Of a DNA stretch of 64,000 nt, positions 51,976 to 63,245 are shown piece after piece (the stretch's first letter is position 1; the number at the start of each line of letters is the position of its first letter). Below the pieces are notes generated by a model. It had not been told where the DNA came from. It made no database searches and saw only the letters and a program-made list of their open reading frames with translations. A program made the translations under genes and the position numbers. The stretch spans positions 1,426,001-1,490,000 of the forward strand of contig CM066290.1 in NCBI GenBank assembly GCA_033816765.1, written 5' to 3'. This DNA is from Nothopassalora personata. Taxonomy: Eukaryota; Ascomycota; Dothideomycetes; Mycosphaerellales; Mycosphaerellaceae.

Positions 51976-52851
51976 CTAATATCTTAGAGTTAAGTATTCC
52001 TAAAGAGTATCGTAAGTAGTCGCGACTCTTTAAAGAGGAGAGAGGTAAAACTGCCTTACCTAAGTACCGCCTATAGAATTATAAGATTAATATTTAGCTA
52101 GGGAAAGAGCCTCTATAGGGACTCCTATATTAAATGTCTAAGAAAGAGCTATAGACCCTACGAGAATAGCTAAAGGAGAAGCTAGCTAAAGGATAGATAA
52201 GAAGATCTACCTTAAGTATAGGAACTCTATATATATTCGTTCTAAAAACAAACGGGAAGTTACGACTCGTATAGGACTATAGGAAGTTAAACGAGATTAC
52301 AATTAAAAACCGATACCCGCTACCTAACATCGAAGAAGCATAAGATAGATTAACCGGATCGGACTAGTATACGAAGATTAACCTACGAGATACCTTCTAT
52401 ACTATACGGATAGTAGAAGGAGAAGAATGGAAACCGCTTTTAGATAAGATACGGACTCTACGAATTCTTAGTTATACTAATAGGATTAACTAATATACCG
52501 GTATCCTACTAGGATCTTATTAACAAAACACTAAGAGACCTACTTAAAGTATATATTATTACCTATATAGACGATATATTAGTCTATACGAAAGGATCCC
52601 TATAGGAACATATAAAACAAGTCGAGGACGTCTTTAAACGACTTACGCAATTAGGATTTAAGACAGTACCCGAAAAATACGAATTCTATAAGAAAGAAGT
52701 TAAATTCTTAGGCTTTATTATTAGCACGACGGGGATAATAATCGACTCTACGAAGACATAGTTAATTAGAGAATAGCTAGAACTAAAAACAGTTAAGAAC
52801 GTATAATTATTCCTTAGACTAGCGAACTCTAACCGGAAATTTATTAAGGAC
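51976..52851 (+). pseudogene. B' fragment 1: protease-RT part of a second B
   Basis: Aligns to B 38,494-39,369. RT motifs include K-N-R-Y-P-L-P and T-Y-I-D-D-I-L-V-Y at about 52,560, where the active-site codons happen to be GACGAT and escape RIP. Cut on the left by the E LTR and on the right by D. About 1 kb of B between this and fragment 2 is absent. Confidence 0.85.
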
Positions 52852-53098
52852 TATTAAGTTAAGACCTTACAGGATACGTAGTTAGCAGCGGAGTAGAGTA
52901 AGAGATCAATCTTCAACTGGCTAATAGCTACAGGGCATGCAGCAATATATTAGGAACCAATGTGTTAATTGTGTTAGATGTCTATCTAAGCTAAAGGGGA
53001 GAGAAGGTGTCTTCCGATAAGCTGAGTTATCGTGGATGCCTTAGGCTATTAGATCACAACCTAACTGTTAGCTCCCCTTAAGATGCTATATCTTAACA
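52852..53098 (-). repeat. D 3' LTR
   Basis: 247 bp, TATTAAGTTAAGACC...ATCTTAACA, matching 58,221-58,467 apart from scattered CA/TG changes. Confidence 0.9.
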
Positions 53099-53119
53099 CT
53101 CCTACTCATCTCACATAGG

Positions 53120-56100
53120 AGGTCATAGTCTACTCTTCTCCTATTAGTAGTATTTAGACCTCTATAATAGGTTAAGCTAGCTTACAAACCTCTAGAAGTG
53201 TAGACTAGTCTTTAGCTTTATAAACCTATCTATAACTATCTTAGATGTTAGGGTGTACTTAATAGTAATAAGCCTTCTCTAATAAAGTTTCCTAACAGCA
53301 TTGTAGGCAATGTTAATGTGCTTTAACTTATTATAAACATATGCATCCCTCACTAGGGTAAGGGCAGCTTAGTTGTTACCTCTTAATTAGACTAGTCTTA
53401 AGCTTAACATAGTCTCCTAGTTTCTAGTGATCCTTAGTTAATAGGAACAGTCTCCTACTAACTCTAGACAGTCTATCTCCCTTAGCAGTAAAGCTAGGAA
53501 TTGGGATTGCTTTATATATGCATTTATAGCTATGTATTTAGCTTCTATTATAGATGTTGCTATAGACTTTTACTTCTTACTTATCTAGGAGACTAGTGCC
53601 CTATAGAGGAAGAAGACATACCTAAGGATAGAGACTCTGTCTACTTTGTCTATTGCATAATTAGAGTTATAGTATCTAACTAGGCATCCTTCTCTATGCC
53701 TAGAGAAGACAAGGCTAAGATTAGGATATAACCTTAGATATCTTGTAATCTTCTTCAAAGCCTTTATATAGTAGGTGGATAGGTCACTTATAAATAAGCT
53801 TATCCTTCCTAGGGCAAAAGCAATGTCTAGCCTTGTAATTGTTACTAGCTACATCTATGTACTATTAATACTCTAGTACTCTACCTTGTTACACCTCTCA
53901 TCTATGTAGCTTAAAGGTTTAAGAGCCTTATAGCTATCTATAGGTAAGTGTGTAGGTGCTGCCTTCTTATAGTTTATCCCTATCTTAGTAAGGTTGTCCC
54001 TAACAAAGTGTCCCTAGTTAAGTTTTAGGATTCCTCTCCTCCTGTCCCTTATAACTCTTATACTAAGGATCTTTTTAGGTTTACTAAGATCTTTGATCTT
54101 AAAGACTTTACTAAGTTCTCTTTTAAACTAGAGAACATCTGTTAGCTTTAGTGCAGCAATTAGAATGTTATCTATATATGTAAGAATTATAATCTCTTTT
54201 TCCTTATAAATAAGTAGGCATGGATCTACCTCTAACTATGTGAATCTAATCTCTCTAAGCTTTAACACATAGAGTTAATTCTAATCTCTAGCTACTTGCT
54301 TAAGTCTATACAAGCTTTTAAGGATCTTAAACACTATGTTTAGTAGAAGCTTAACTCCTAGTAGTAGTAACATAAAGATGTCTTTATAGAGGGTACTTTC
54401 TATAAACGCATTATTTATATCCACTTAGTAAAGATAGAGATCCTTCTTACACATAATAGCCATAAACACCCTAAGGGTGTCCTATCTAACTGTAGGCGCA
54501 AATGTCTCTATGAAGTTAACACTAAACTTCTATAAAAAGCCCCTTGTAACTAGCCTAGCCTTGAACTTTTTAATGGCTCCACTAATGCTTCTTTTAACAT
54601 TAAAGACCTATCTTAACGTAACTAAGTTTGCTCCTTTTAGTAGAACAGCATTCTCCTAGGTGTTGTTGCTCTATAGAGCATCTAGCTCCTTCTAGATTAC
54701 TTCCTTCTAAATGTGTCCCTATTTCTTGTTATTTATAGCATCCTTATAGGACTTTAGAATTGGGATCTCTTACTTGTATATAATAACTTCTGTAGTTGCT
54801 ATAAAGGCTATCTCCTTAACTTCTTCTAGGAATTCACTATCCTATAGTACTAAATCATCTACTAATTGCATAGCTGTAAAGAAAGCTTAGTAGTAAGCAG
54901 TAAGGTTCTCTAAGAGGTCTATTGCTTCTCCTACTTTAGTAGCTAGTTCAGGTATAGGGACTATAGATCTTAGGGCTTTCTATTTCTATTTATAGCCCTT
55001 AATATTATAGTTAGCCCTCCTCTTACTAAGGGATGATCTAAGAGTAGTTACTTGTGTCCTAGTGACATTCTTTTCCTAGAGATCTAGTAAGCTTATCTTA
55101 ATTAGCTTATCGATTTTCTAAAATTCCCCTATATTCTTTAGAGGCTAGTAAAGTTGCATAAACAGCTTTCTTAGCTAGGCTGTTACTAGGCTGCTCTACT
55201 AAATGATTGAATGGTGAATAGGTTGCTCTAAGGATATGTCCTTCCTTAGCCTCCCTAAGGGTCTCCTAGCTAGTACATTGCTTAATAGATTCAATTTTGT
55301 AACATTGAGATCTATATTACCTCTAGGTTAGTCCTTAAAGAAGTCTATATATATATGTGTTATTTCACAGCTTTTATATCTAGTTCCTAAAAGAGCTAGG
55401 CCTTAGCTGTGTTTTTAACGTATCTAATAAACATTGCTTCTTTACCTCTGTTTATTAGTTTATCACTTCTTGCCTATTAAGGCTAGGATCTTATGTCTAT
55501 ATAGACAATAGCTTTATATCCCTAAACCTTTAAATAGTTGATAGTTGGCTTAATACTATTAAAGGCTTTATCTAGTGAAACCTTAAACCTATTATAGTCT
55601 AGACCATTTAGTAGTTTGTTCCTTATGTAGGTTTGGGCTTCTAGTGCTTTAGGCTAGAATTCAATTAGCATCTTAGCCTCTTTAAGCATTGCCCTTATAG
55701 AGTCTTCTAAGGTTTATATTGACCTTTTAACTAGTCCATTTTGGAGCGAGTTGTATGCCTTAGTATACTCTAGCCTAATTCCTAAATCCTTCTCCTACTG
55801 CTTAACTAATGCAATAAGTTTCCTTGCATTATTAAGCCTAACTGCTTTTAACTATACTAATGATTTCCTCTCTACCTTGATCTTCTAGTTCTAGAGAGTA
55901 ACTAGAGCATCTTCTCTTTTCTTAAGAGGACAGGTATACCTTTTTCTAGAGAAGTTGTTAACAATCTTAAGCTAGTATTTAAACCCTAGCCTTAATGTTA
56001 GCAGTAGACTATATATGTTAATAGATACAAGGGCAAGTCTTTTAGGTCTTCTCTTAGTAACTTTGCCTTTATACTTCTTTATCTTTGCTATTGAACACAC

Positions 56101-57800
56101 TCTGCACTAGTAGAAGCTATCCCTAGGAATAGGAATAGGTTCCTTTAAGTCTATTACCTTATAAAGATTCTAGAGCAAGTTCTTCCTAAAGTATGCAAAT
56201 CTTCTATGCTAAAGCTCCTACTGTTTTAGGTTAGTCTCTAATTTAGCAGTTATAAAGGCATTCTCTATTAGTAGTGCATATAATAAGTAATATGCCCTTT
56301 TTTATAGTAGAGGAGAAATCTTATTAATGAATAGAACCCCCCTAAGGAGCCTTGTCTAGACAACAGTTTAGCTAGAGGGTAATATAAGAGAAAATGAAGG
56401 AGGTTAGACACTAAACTGCTTACTAAACTAGTTCTAAGAAACTATGTTCACCCCTAGCTTAGGTATAAGTCGAACATCTTCTAAAACAACTTTCCTACTA
56501 GATCTCCTACTTATCTCTACAGTCCTAATATAAGTGGCTAACAAACGCCTACCTCCTACTTTAATCTATTTCTTCTTTATTAAGGGAGTTATAGATCTAA
56601 AGAGGCAGTTCTAGTTAGTTATATAGGATAAAGCATAAGAATTAAGTAACTACTCTAATAAGGGGAACTTGCCTTAGACTTCTGTAGTTAAGTAAGCCAC
56701 TTTATTATACTTATTATTATTAGACATTGTCTTCTAGGATAAGTTGTATAAGTTAGGTAGCTCTTAGGTAGAGAAACCTTTCCTAGTCTTCCTTATTTTA
56801 GAGGAAGGAGACTAGGCCTAGTTCTTCTAGAGCGATAGCATATTATAGCTAAGTTTCTTTACTATTTTCTTAAGTTCCTCTATAGAGGACTTCTCTCTTA
56901 GTGTTCTTCTTAAAGATAGTAGTAGAGATCTTCTCTTCTTAATATGTATTGCATTCTAGGAGGATAGTGCTTAGGAATAAGATCTAAGGACCTTCTTTGC
57001 CTTAGAGAGACTAGGGCAGTCCTTAATAAGATAGTCCTTCTTATAGAGAAGGTAGGAAAGTAATCTTGCCTAACCTAAGGGCCTAACCTAGGTAGCTACT
57101 ATACTATACTTAGCCTTAGAGGGATTTAATCTAGCCTCTTAAGCCTTAAGGATCTTTAAGGTCCTTTTATAATCTATCTTTAGCTAAGCTATAATAGTAT
57201 CCCTAGCTACATAGTAGTTAGGTGGTAGTAAGCTTAAAAGCTAGGTTATTCTTATATTAGCTTTCCTATAGTGCTAGCCCTCTAGGTTAACATTAGCAAT
57301 CCTTCTTCTAAGAGACACTAGGTGTGCCTATATAGATCTAATAGTAAACTCTTTACTTATCTTAAAGTTTATAAACTGTTTTATAAGCTTATATGCATAA
57401 GTTAGTAATACCTAGCTATACTTATTCTAGAGATGCACCTATATCTTAGTAGCTTTTCTAGATTCGTAAGAGCCCTTAAGCTTAAATTCATCTTCTTCTA
57501 TAATCCTACTTAGGATACTAAAGCTATAAGCTACATTTTGTTTTATCTATGTTAGTGCATTAAGAATCTCTTTAATCTTAGTCTCTTCCTAGAGTTTTAG
57601 GTTCTTGCCCTTAATATTGTTAAATAATACTTCTAATAGGTTATTAATTGCAAAGAATGCTAACTAGCTCTCTATCTTATATCTCTAAAGGTTGAACTAT
57701 CTCTTCTAGTTGTCTCTCCTAAGAATTAGGATTTTAGTTCCCTTCTCTTCTCCTTTCTCTTAGTGTAAATCTATAATAAATTAAATATAATAAAACAAGG
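53120..57800 (-). pseudogene. D gag-pol remnant (copia type)
   Basis: RNase H around 53,660-53,720 (motif resembling G-Y-x-D-S-D-Y-A). RT active site at 54,152-54,181 reads T-Y-I-D-N-I-L-I-A, a copia YVDD box with D to N. Integrase zinc segment near 56,095-56,115 keeps C-R-V-C. The gag zinc knuckle near 57,010-57,055 reads Y-L-L-Y-K-K-D-Y-L-I-K-D-C-P, with Cys and His as Tyr. Short ORFs on the plus strand here are shadows. Confidence 0.82.
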
Positions 57801-58208
57801 TGTATATACTTTAAAGTCGTGGCTTAGGTCCTACTAAGGCTTTTAGTGTAGAATAGTAAGGTTCGTAGGTGTAGATACTAAGGCCTACTTAGTAGGGTAA
57901 AGAAAGAGCGGTGTAGTCTCGGAGCTAGGACATAGGTCTGTCTCTCCTAGTAGAGTTCTAAATAACTTACTTAAAGTCCTTCTTAATAGTATCTCGATGC
58001 AGTTCTACCTGTAGAGTGTCTTTAAGGTATTGGCTTATAGTAAGCCGTATAGAGTCCTTTTCTAGATTACCTATTACTTAGTATTAAACTAAGCTCCTTA
58101 ATAGGATAGATAGGGTAGACTTCTGCTTCCTAGATGTTTTCTGCTATAATAGCAAGGGATACAAGTAACCTATACTAATATAGGTTACTCTTACTCCTAC
58201 ATAAACCC

Positions 58209-58220
58209 GGGCTTATAACC
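58209..58220 (-). other. D primer-binding site, half-tRNA initiator Met
   Basis: Directly inside the 5' LTR. The plus strand reads GGGCTTATAACC; undoing one CA-to-TA change gives GGGCTCATAACC, the anticodon stem-loop of initiator tRNA-Met. Copia-type elements are known to prime with a cleaved 5' half of this tRNA. Confidence 0.7.
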
Positions 58221-58467
58221 TATTAAGTTAAGACCTTATAGGATACGTAGTTAGCAGCGGAGTAGAGTAAGAGATTAATCTTTAACTAGCTAATAGCCAC
58301 AGGGCATGTAGCAATATATTAGGAACTAATGCGTTAATTGTGTTCGATGTCTATCTAAGCTAAAGGGGAGAGAAGGTGTCTTCCGATAAGCTAAGTCATC
58401 GTAGATGCCTTAGGCTATTAGATTACAACCTAACTGTTAGCTCCCCTTAAGATGCTACATCTTAATA
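58221..58467 (-). repeat. D 5' LTR
   Basis: 247 bp, TATTAAGTTAAG...CATCTTAATA. Confidence 0.9.
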
Positions 58468-60552
58468 GGTACTGTAGCATTAAGTTTAGAAACTCGATTA
58501 ATATAGATAGCATTAACTAGCTACCTAAGTACCGGATAGCGGGCCTTAAGATGCTCGAATATACTGTCTCGGACGTTCTTAAGAGGGATAGTAAGGTCAG
58601 CGCTATAATGTACGATTAGTATATTCGAGATTTCTACTATAAGGCCCTCTACTTCGTTACGAATCCTGGTATTACCGCTAATACCCTATGTAAGCGCGCG
58701 CTTAAGGTCTAAGACTAGCTCTTTAAAGGTAAGAGTTTTTTAGCTATTAAGGTAAAGAATAGGTCGTAGTTTCGCCCTAATAAGCGTAGTTAGAAGACTA
58801 TTAACCCGCTTAGCTACCTCTGCGTTCGAGGTAAAGTCGGCACTACGAGTAGCATCGTTACGTATACTAACTATAACTAGATCCTCGATAAATTTAGCAT
58901 CGATAAAGCTAACTAAGCTAATCTTAATAGTACCGGTACCTACATTAATGGTAACATGCTATACTAGTATAATAACGCTAAACTAGCGCCGCGGGTTAAA
59001 ATAGTTAGAGAGATAATAAGTTGGGAATTCGACGTGTACCGATAGTACCTACGAGAATTAAATAAGGTTAGTAACGGCGGCGTCTACTAGAACATGTAGT
59101 ATTCTCTAAGCTAATAGATTATGCGATAAGACCCCGGGCTATAGCTCTTACAAGTGGCGCTATACCCTTAACACTACACTCGGTTTATCTCCTTCCCTAG
59201 GCCTACGATTTTTAGCTTTAATAGGGCTTATTAGGGGGGTGATGCGAACACTATAGTGTAGTATACTAGGGTCGACTTAAACCTCGAAATTGAAAACTAC
59301 TAGACTAGTAACCGGCTTAACATGCTATACTCTCTTAACTTAGAGGGCACTAGTAGGCCAGAGTTTTTACACGGTTTTTATAAGTAAGGGAATGCTAGAG
59401 AGTTCATCTAGTAGTACTAGATTAACGACTATATAGAAAACGGCCGATTTAAGCGTTTCTTCTCGGTTAGGGTCTAGAATTACCTAAGCAAGAACAGCAT
59501 TAGCTAGTTTAGAGAGGACCTAAGCGCTAGGCAAATGCGGGTAACTACTATAGGCGTTCTAATAAGGTAGGCCGCACATAAGAGGACACTACGTTAGATT
59601 AACCCTTACTTTATCGAGATCCGCGACGATAACTATCTTAAACTCTAGAGAAGCTAGAGCATACACTAGGTGATAGACCTCTATCGTAACTTTAAGACGC
59701 TAAGTAAGAGCGCTACGGGGTTTAAGTATCGACGCCTAGTACCCGGCTATCCTTTTCCTACGGCCTGTTACGGTATGACAACACCGCAAAGGAAAACATC
59801 CTGGCACGGGTCACGTGCAAAAGATGTATGCGCGACGTCCGCGACGCCTGACTGGGGACGACTCGTCGCGCATAGCGCGAAAGACGTACCCGCGACATGA
59901 GCGACGTCCGCGACGGTAGCGACGAGCGCACTTGTCGCAGAAGGCGCACATGGCGCGAAAGGACAGCCAAGACTGGCAAATCTCCTTTGTATTTAGGAAC
60001 GCTGAGAATCCCTTATGGCTTCGACTGCGTTCAACTCATGTTACGATCTCACTGATTGGAATACACTCTTACTCCAATTATTCATCTTCGCTCAGTTTGC
60101 TTTAGCCTCTCCAAAGAATACCGCCACGTGACTTGACTTATCTCTCTTTTGAGATTAGCCCTGGAACGAGACATAACACGGCCGTATACCTTAGTAGCAT
60201 TAGCCCTCTATCCGATACCCTAGCAGGTTTAAAGTCTTAGAACGATAACGAAGTTATCCTTAATACTAGAAGGTGGCTTAATGCTACGGTCCGCCTAGAC
60301 TCGGAGCTCTTCTATAAGAAGATGCATAATTGGCGCGTCCGAGCTGTAAAATTGATAGATAAGTAGCTTAGCTTAGTTACTACTCTCGAGTAGATGTGCT
60401 TTATAAGCGAAGGGCGTAATGAGAGCTTCTTCCGTAACTACTATAGGAACTTTACTAGCTAGCTACTTAGGGACGCGTCTAGTAAGACTAGTGTTAGCCA
60501 CGACAACGAGTAGGTCTAGACAAAGGAGTTATGTAAGAATGAGTGGAACTAA
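58468..60552 (+). pseudogene. A3 ORF3 C-terminal remnant
   Basis: Begins at the codon matching about residue 413 of A1 ORF3 and ends at TAA 60,550-60,552 (A1: TGA). Disrupted by TAG/TAA at former Trp and Gln codons and by the solo LTR. Conserved words such as N-G-N-M-L-Y-W-Y-N and C-terminal N-E-W-N correspond. Non-functional. Confidence 0.9.
59766..60178 (+). mobile_element. Solo LTR, family B variant, in A3
   Basis: 413 bp, TGTTACGG...GACATAACA, with target duplication CGGCC (59,761-59,765 and 60,179-60,183). Its final ~200 bp match other B LTRs, while the first half is unrelated, with GCGACG repeats (59,828-59,925). Not RIPed. Confidence 0.9.
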
Positions 60553-61192
60553 GTAGTTAGTGCGGGTTTATAGGCTCCTAGTTTCTAGTTGATTTCCGGC
60601 TATAGCTATAGCCTATAGGATTCTAGTTCGGATTCTAGTTCTAATTCTAGTTCTAATTCTAGTTCTGATTCTAGTTCTAATTCTAGTTCTAATGCTTCGG
60701 GTATAGGTGCTTCTAGTCCTTAGATCTTACTTATTTCTTATAGTTACTTATCTTCCCTTAACTTACTTTCTAGTTACGCGGTAGACTCGTCTTTAGATTT
60801 ATTAGGTTACTAGTACTAACGCTTACTTGTCTTATAAATAGCGTTTACGTTATTCGACCATCTAGCCTGCTCAATTAATGCTAACATAGCTGTCCATTCC
60901 CTCGCTAGTTTTGTAGTATACGATAACGTAGTACGACGGGCGCGAGTCGCGGATTATTAACGTTACTATTACGGTCTCTATTAAAGAAATCCTTTCGACC
61001 TTTATAAACTGTCGCTAGTAGGCCCTAGGATTGCCTAACATCTTGTATGTTAAGCTAAATAGTAGGGTAAGCTACTGTACTACTATAAGACCACTTTAGC
61101 TTATAGCGACTAACTACACTACCTATGTTACCCGGGCTTACTACTTTAGAACCTAAGGACAGGTTCGTAATAGGGGAGGATATATTAACGAC
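60553..61192 (+). other. A3 3' untranslated region
   Basis: Equivalent of 20,907-21,379. The (TTCTAG)n microsatellite at 60,618-60,695 is longer than in A1. Ends in the purine tract AATAGGGGAGGATA. No gene seen. Confidence 0.75.
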
Positions 61193-61554
61193 TAATGGGT
61201 TATGTTAACCTTAGGTTTAGAGGGGGTCCCTTAGGTCCAACTTGCCCTAATTTCATTTAGGTTTAATTAGACATTTAGGTAAGCTAGTAGGACCTAGTAT
61301 AGCTATTGAAGATATATACTACGCATCTAAGCATTATAAGCGTAGTATTAAGGCAACAATTTAATTTATACCTCTCGAGTAGAGGGCATAGGGGTTTAGG
61401 TCCACTAATCCTCTTGTTTTATCTAGCTACTACGCTACTCGTCACGTGACCTGATTTCCCGGTCCCGGGACCGGTAAATACCCCTACTTACGTAAGCACC
61501 GCTCTAAACTACCACAACTCGGACAGGCCTACATAGGGTGGTTAGTAGACATTA
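61193..61554 (+). repeat. A3 3' LTR, RIPed
   Basis: 362 bp, inverted relative to the A1 LTR in the window. The CACGTGAC and palindrome (61,443-61,480) are intact. Confidence 0.88.
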
Positions 61555-62450
61555 CTATATCGGAAATATATAATACGGAGTAGCTTAGATACCTTGTACT
61601 AGATAGACTTATCTAATACTACGGATTTCCCCGAGCATTTATAACGGATAGAGATAAGCTATTTATATTAAACTACTAGAAAACGCTTATAGAAACAATC
61701 GGAATTAAATATAAGCTATTAATAGTATATTATCCGGAGATAGACGGATAGACTAAAAGAATAAATTAGACGCTAGAATAGTACCTACGATACTATATTA
61801 ACTACGTATAAGACAACTAGGTTTTACTACTGCCGATAGCGTAGATTGTACTAAATAACTATAAATTGGAGACAACTTCAACGATACTATTTTATATAAA
61901 CTTTAGTAAAGGTCCTAACCTATTTAGAAAACCTAGATCCTACCTATAAGCTAAAAGAGCAATTGTAACGACGGATACTTTTAAGGAAGTATATAAAGAA
62001 ACACGTAAGGTAATCGAAGATATATAATAAAAGTTATCTTAATAGCGATAATATATAAGAAAAATAGTACCTCTACTAAAAGAGGGGGATAAGGTCTATC
62101 TCCTTATAAAAAACCTAAGAATAAGAAGATAGACTAAGAAACTAGATTACGTTAAGGTCGGACTATTTTTTATCGATAAAGTTATAGGACTAGTGAACTA
62201 TCGCCTACGACTACTACCCGACGCGAAGATCTATCTAGTCTTCTATATCTCTAAGCTAGGATCCGTAGACGCTAGAACACCCTACTAGGAAAGCTTCTAT
62301 TTTAAGCCGGAAGTAGAAAACAAATTCGAAGTTAAAAGAATCCTAGATAAAAAGGGTTAGCGATACCTAGTTAAATAGAAAGGATACGACGATTTAGAAA
62401 ATATCTAGGAACTAAAATAAAACCTATATAACTATTAGTAGAAACTCTAG
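61555..62450 (+). pseudogene. B' fragment 2: integrase C-terminus and chromodomain
   Basis: Aligns to B from about 40,388 onward. Contains integrase A-F-I-T-D-R-D and a chromodomain at 62,335-62,440 (R-Y-L-V-K-x-K-G-Y-D-D-L-E-N). Decayed. Preceded directly by A3, which inserted here. Confidence 0.85.
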
Positions 62451-62515
62451 GAATACTAAAAAAGGTAGTAGGGGAAGACTAATATATACGAACATATTAG
62501 TTTCCCCTACTAAAG

Positions 62516-62644
62516 TAGCTAAGGTAGGAATCGAACCTACGACCTCCCTTCTAAACGGTAAGTATAAGGGAATATTTAAAGGTATAAGCTAAAAAGATTC
62601 CTATATAATGCTAGAAAGACGCTCTACTACTAAGCTACTTAACC
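62516..62644 (-). tRNA. tRNA-like sequence in B', with insertion
   Basis: Minus strand: acceptor GGTTAAG pairs fully with CTTAGCT (two G-T wobbles), TA, D arm GCTT-AGTAGTA-GAGC, anticodon stem TCTTT with GAAGG, T arm GTAGG-TTCGATT-CCTAC, discriminator A. About 55 extra nt lie in the anticodon loop, at the place of tRNA introns. One folding gives anticodon AGC; this is tentative. Same position as 41,343-41,416 in B. Confidence 0.55.
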
Positions 62645-62683
62645 GATTATAAGAATAAAGGGAAACTTATAAACTTATATCCC

Positions 62684-63160
62684 TTACGGCGCCGAGATAG
62701 AGAAATCGATCGTATTATTAACAAAATTAATAGACGACTAAACCGTAGGAGATAAGCTAACGGTCGTATCCGTAGCGGGATAATTAATATCCTCGATCTC
62801 TCTAGAAGCCTCTATCTTAGCCTCGAGATACTACGCCTTCTTTTACGTACGCTCCTCCGCCTAACGAAGTATAGCTTTATCCCGTATTAACCGCGCTAGG
62901 ACCTTAGTAAGCTCCTTCTTATCCCTTTTAACTTTCTTTCGATATTCTTTACGAGTCTTATCGAGAGACTCCTAAGAAAGGTTTACGTATTTATAACCGC
63001 GACGAACGTACTTAGAATACCGAAGTTAAAAGTTACCCTCTATCGCGATATAAGGAAGGCCGTTTAAGAAATAATAGTTATAAGTAAGATCGACCGGACG
63101 CCCGTATTCGTTAATTTCTTTCGTAAGACGAAGACGATTCTTAGAAGAAGAAGAAGACAT
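62684..63160 (-). pseudogene. B' antisense accessory gene remnant
   Basis: ATG at 63,158-63,160 followed by a Ser run, ending at TAA 62,684-62,686: 158 codons with nonsense codons explained by RIP. The motif at 62,987-63,019 reads Y-S-K-Y-V-R-R-G-Y-K-Y, a CX2CX6C with all cysteines as TAC/TAT. An earlier Y-N-Y-Y may be another lost cysteine pair. After it comes a basic coiled-coil-like segment (T-R-K-E-Y-R-K-K-V-K-R-D-K-K-E-L) as in B. Function unknown. Confidence 0.75.
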
Positions 63161-63245
63161 CGTTACCCGTATAAAAAAAGGGGATTATATAGTATCTTAT
63201 ATAAGCTTCGGGACGAAGCTAGACTAGAAGGGGGATAGTATTACG

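Larger units (their letters stand above)
52852..58467 (-). mobile_element. D: decayed Ty1/copia element
   Basis: 247-bp LTRs (52,852-53,098 and 58,221-58,467), both showing RIP at the terminal TG. Minus-strand order from the right: gag, integrase, RT, RNase H, the copia order (integrase before RT). Purine tract GAGATGAGTAGGAG beside the left LTR. The primer site at 58,209-58,220 matches initiator tRNA-Met anticodon sequence. Flanks differ (AGGAC from B', GGTAC from A3): no target duplication. 5.6 kb, AT-richer than its neighbours, no intact frame. Confidence 0.9.
58468..61554 (+). mobile_element. A3: 3' part of a third A element, RIPed
   Basis: Plus-strand copy containing the last ~555 codons of ORF3, 3' UTR, purine tract and 3' LTR (61,193-61,554). 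Its gag, pol and 5' LTR are missing at the D boundary. The right flank is CTAT (61,555-61,558), as in A1. Interrupted at 59,766-60,178 by an unmutated B-type solo LTR. Confidence 0.9.

Noticed and set aside
53120..57800. Host gene in the AT-richer block
   Set aside because: Copia RT, integrase and gag motifs on the minus strand and flanking LTRs explain it.
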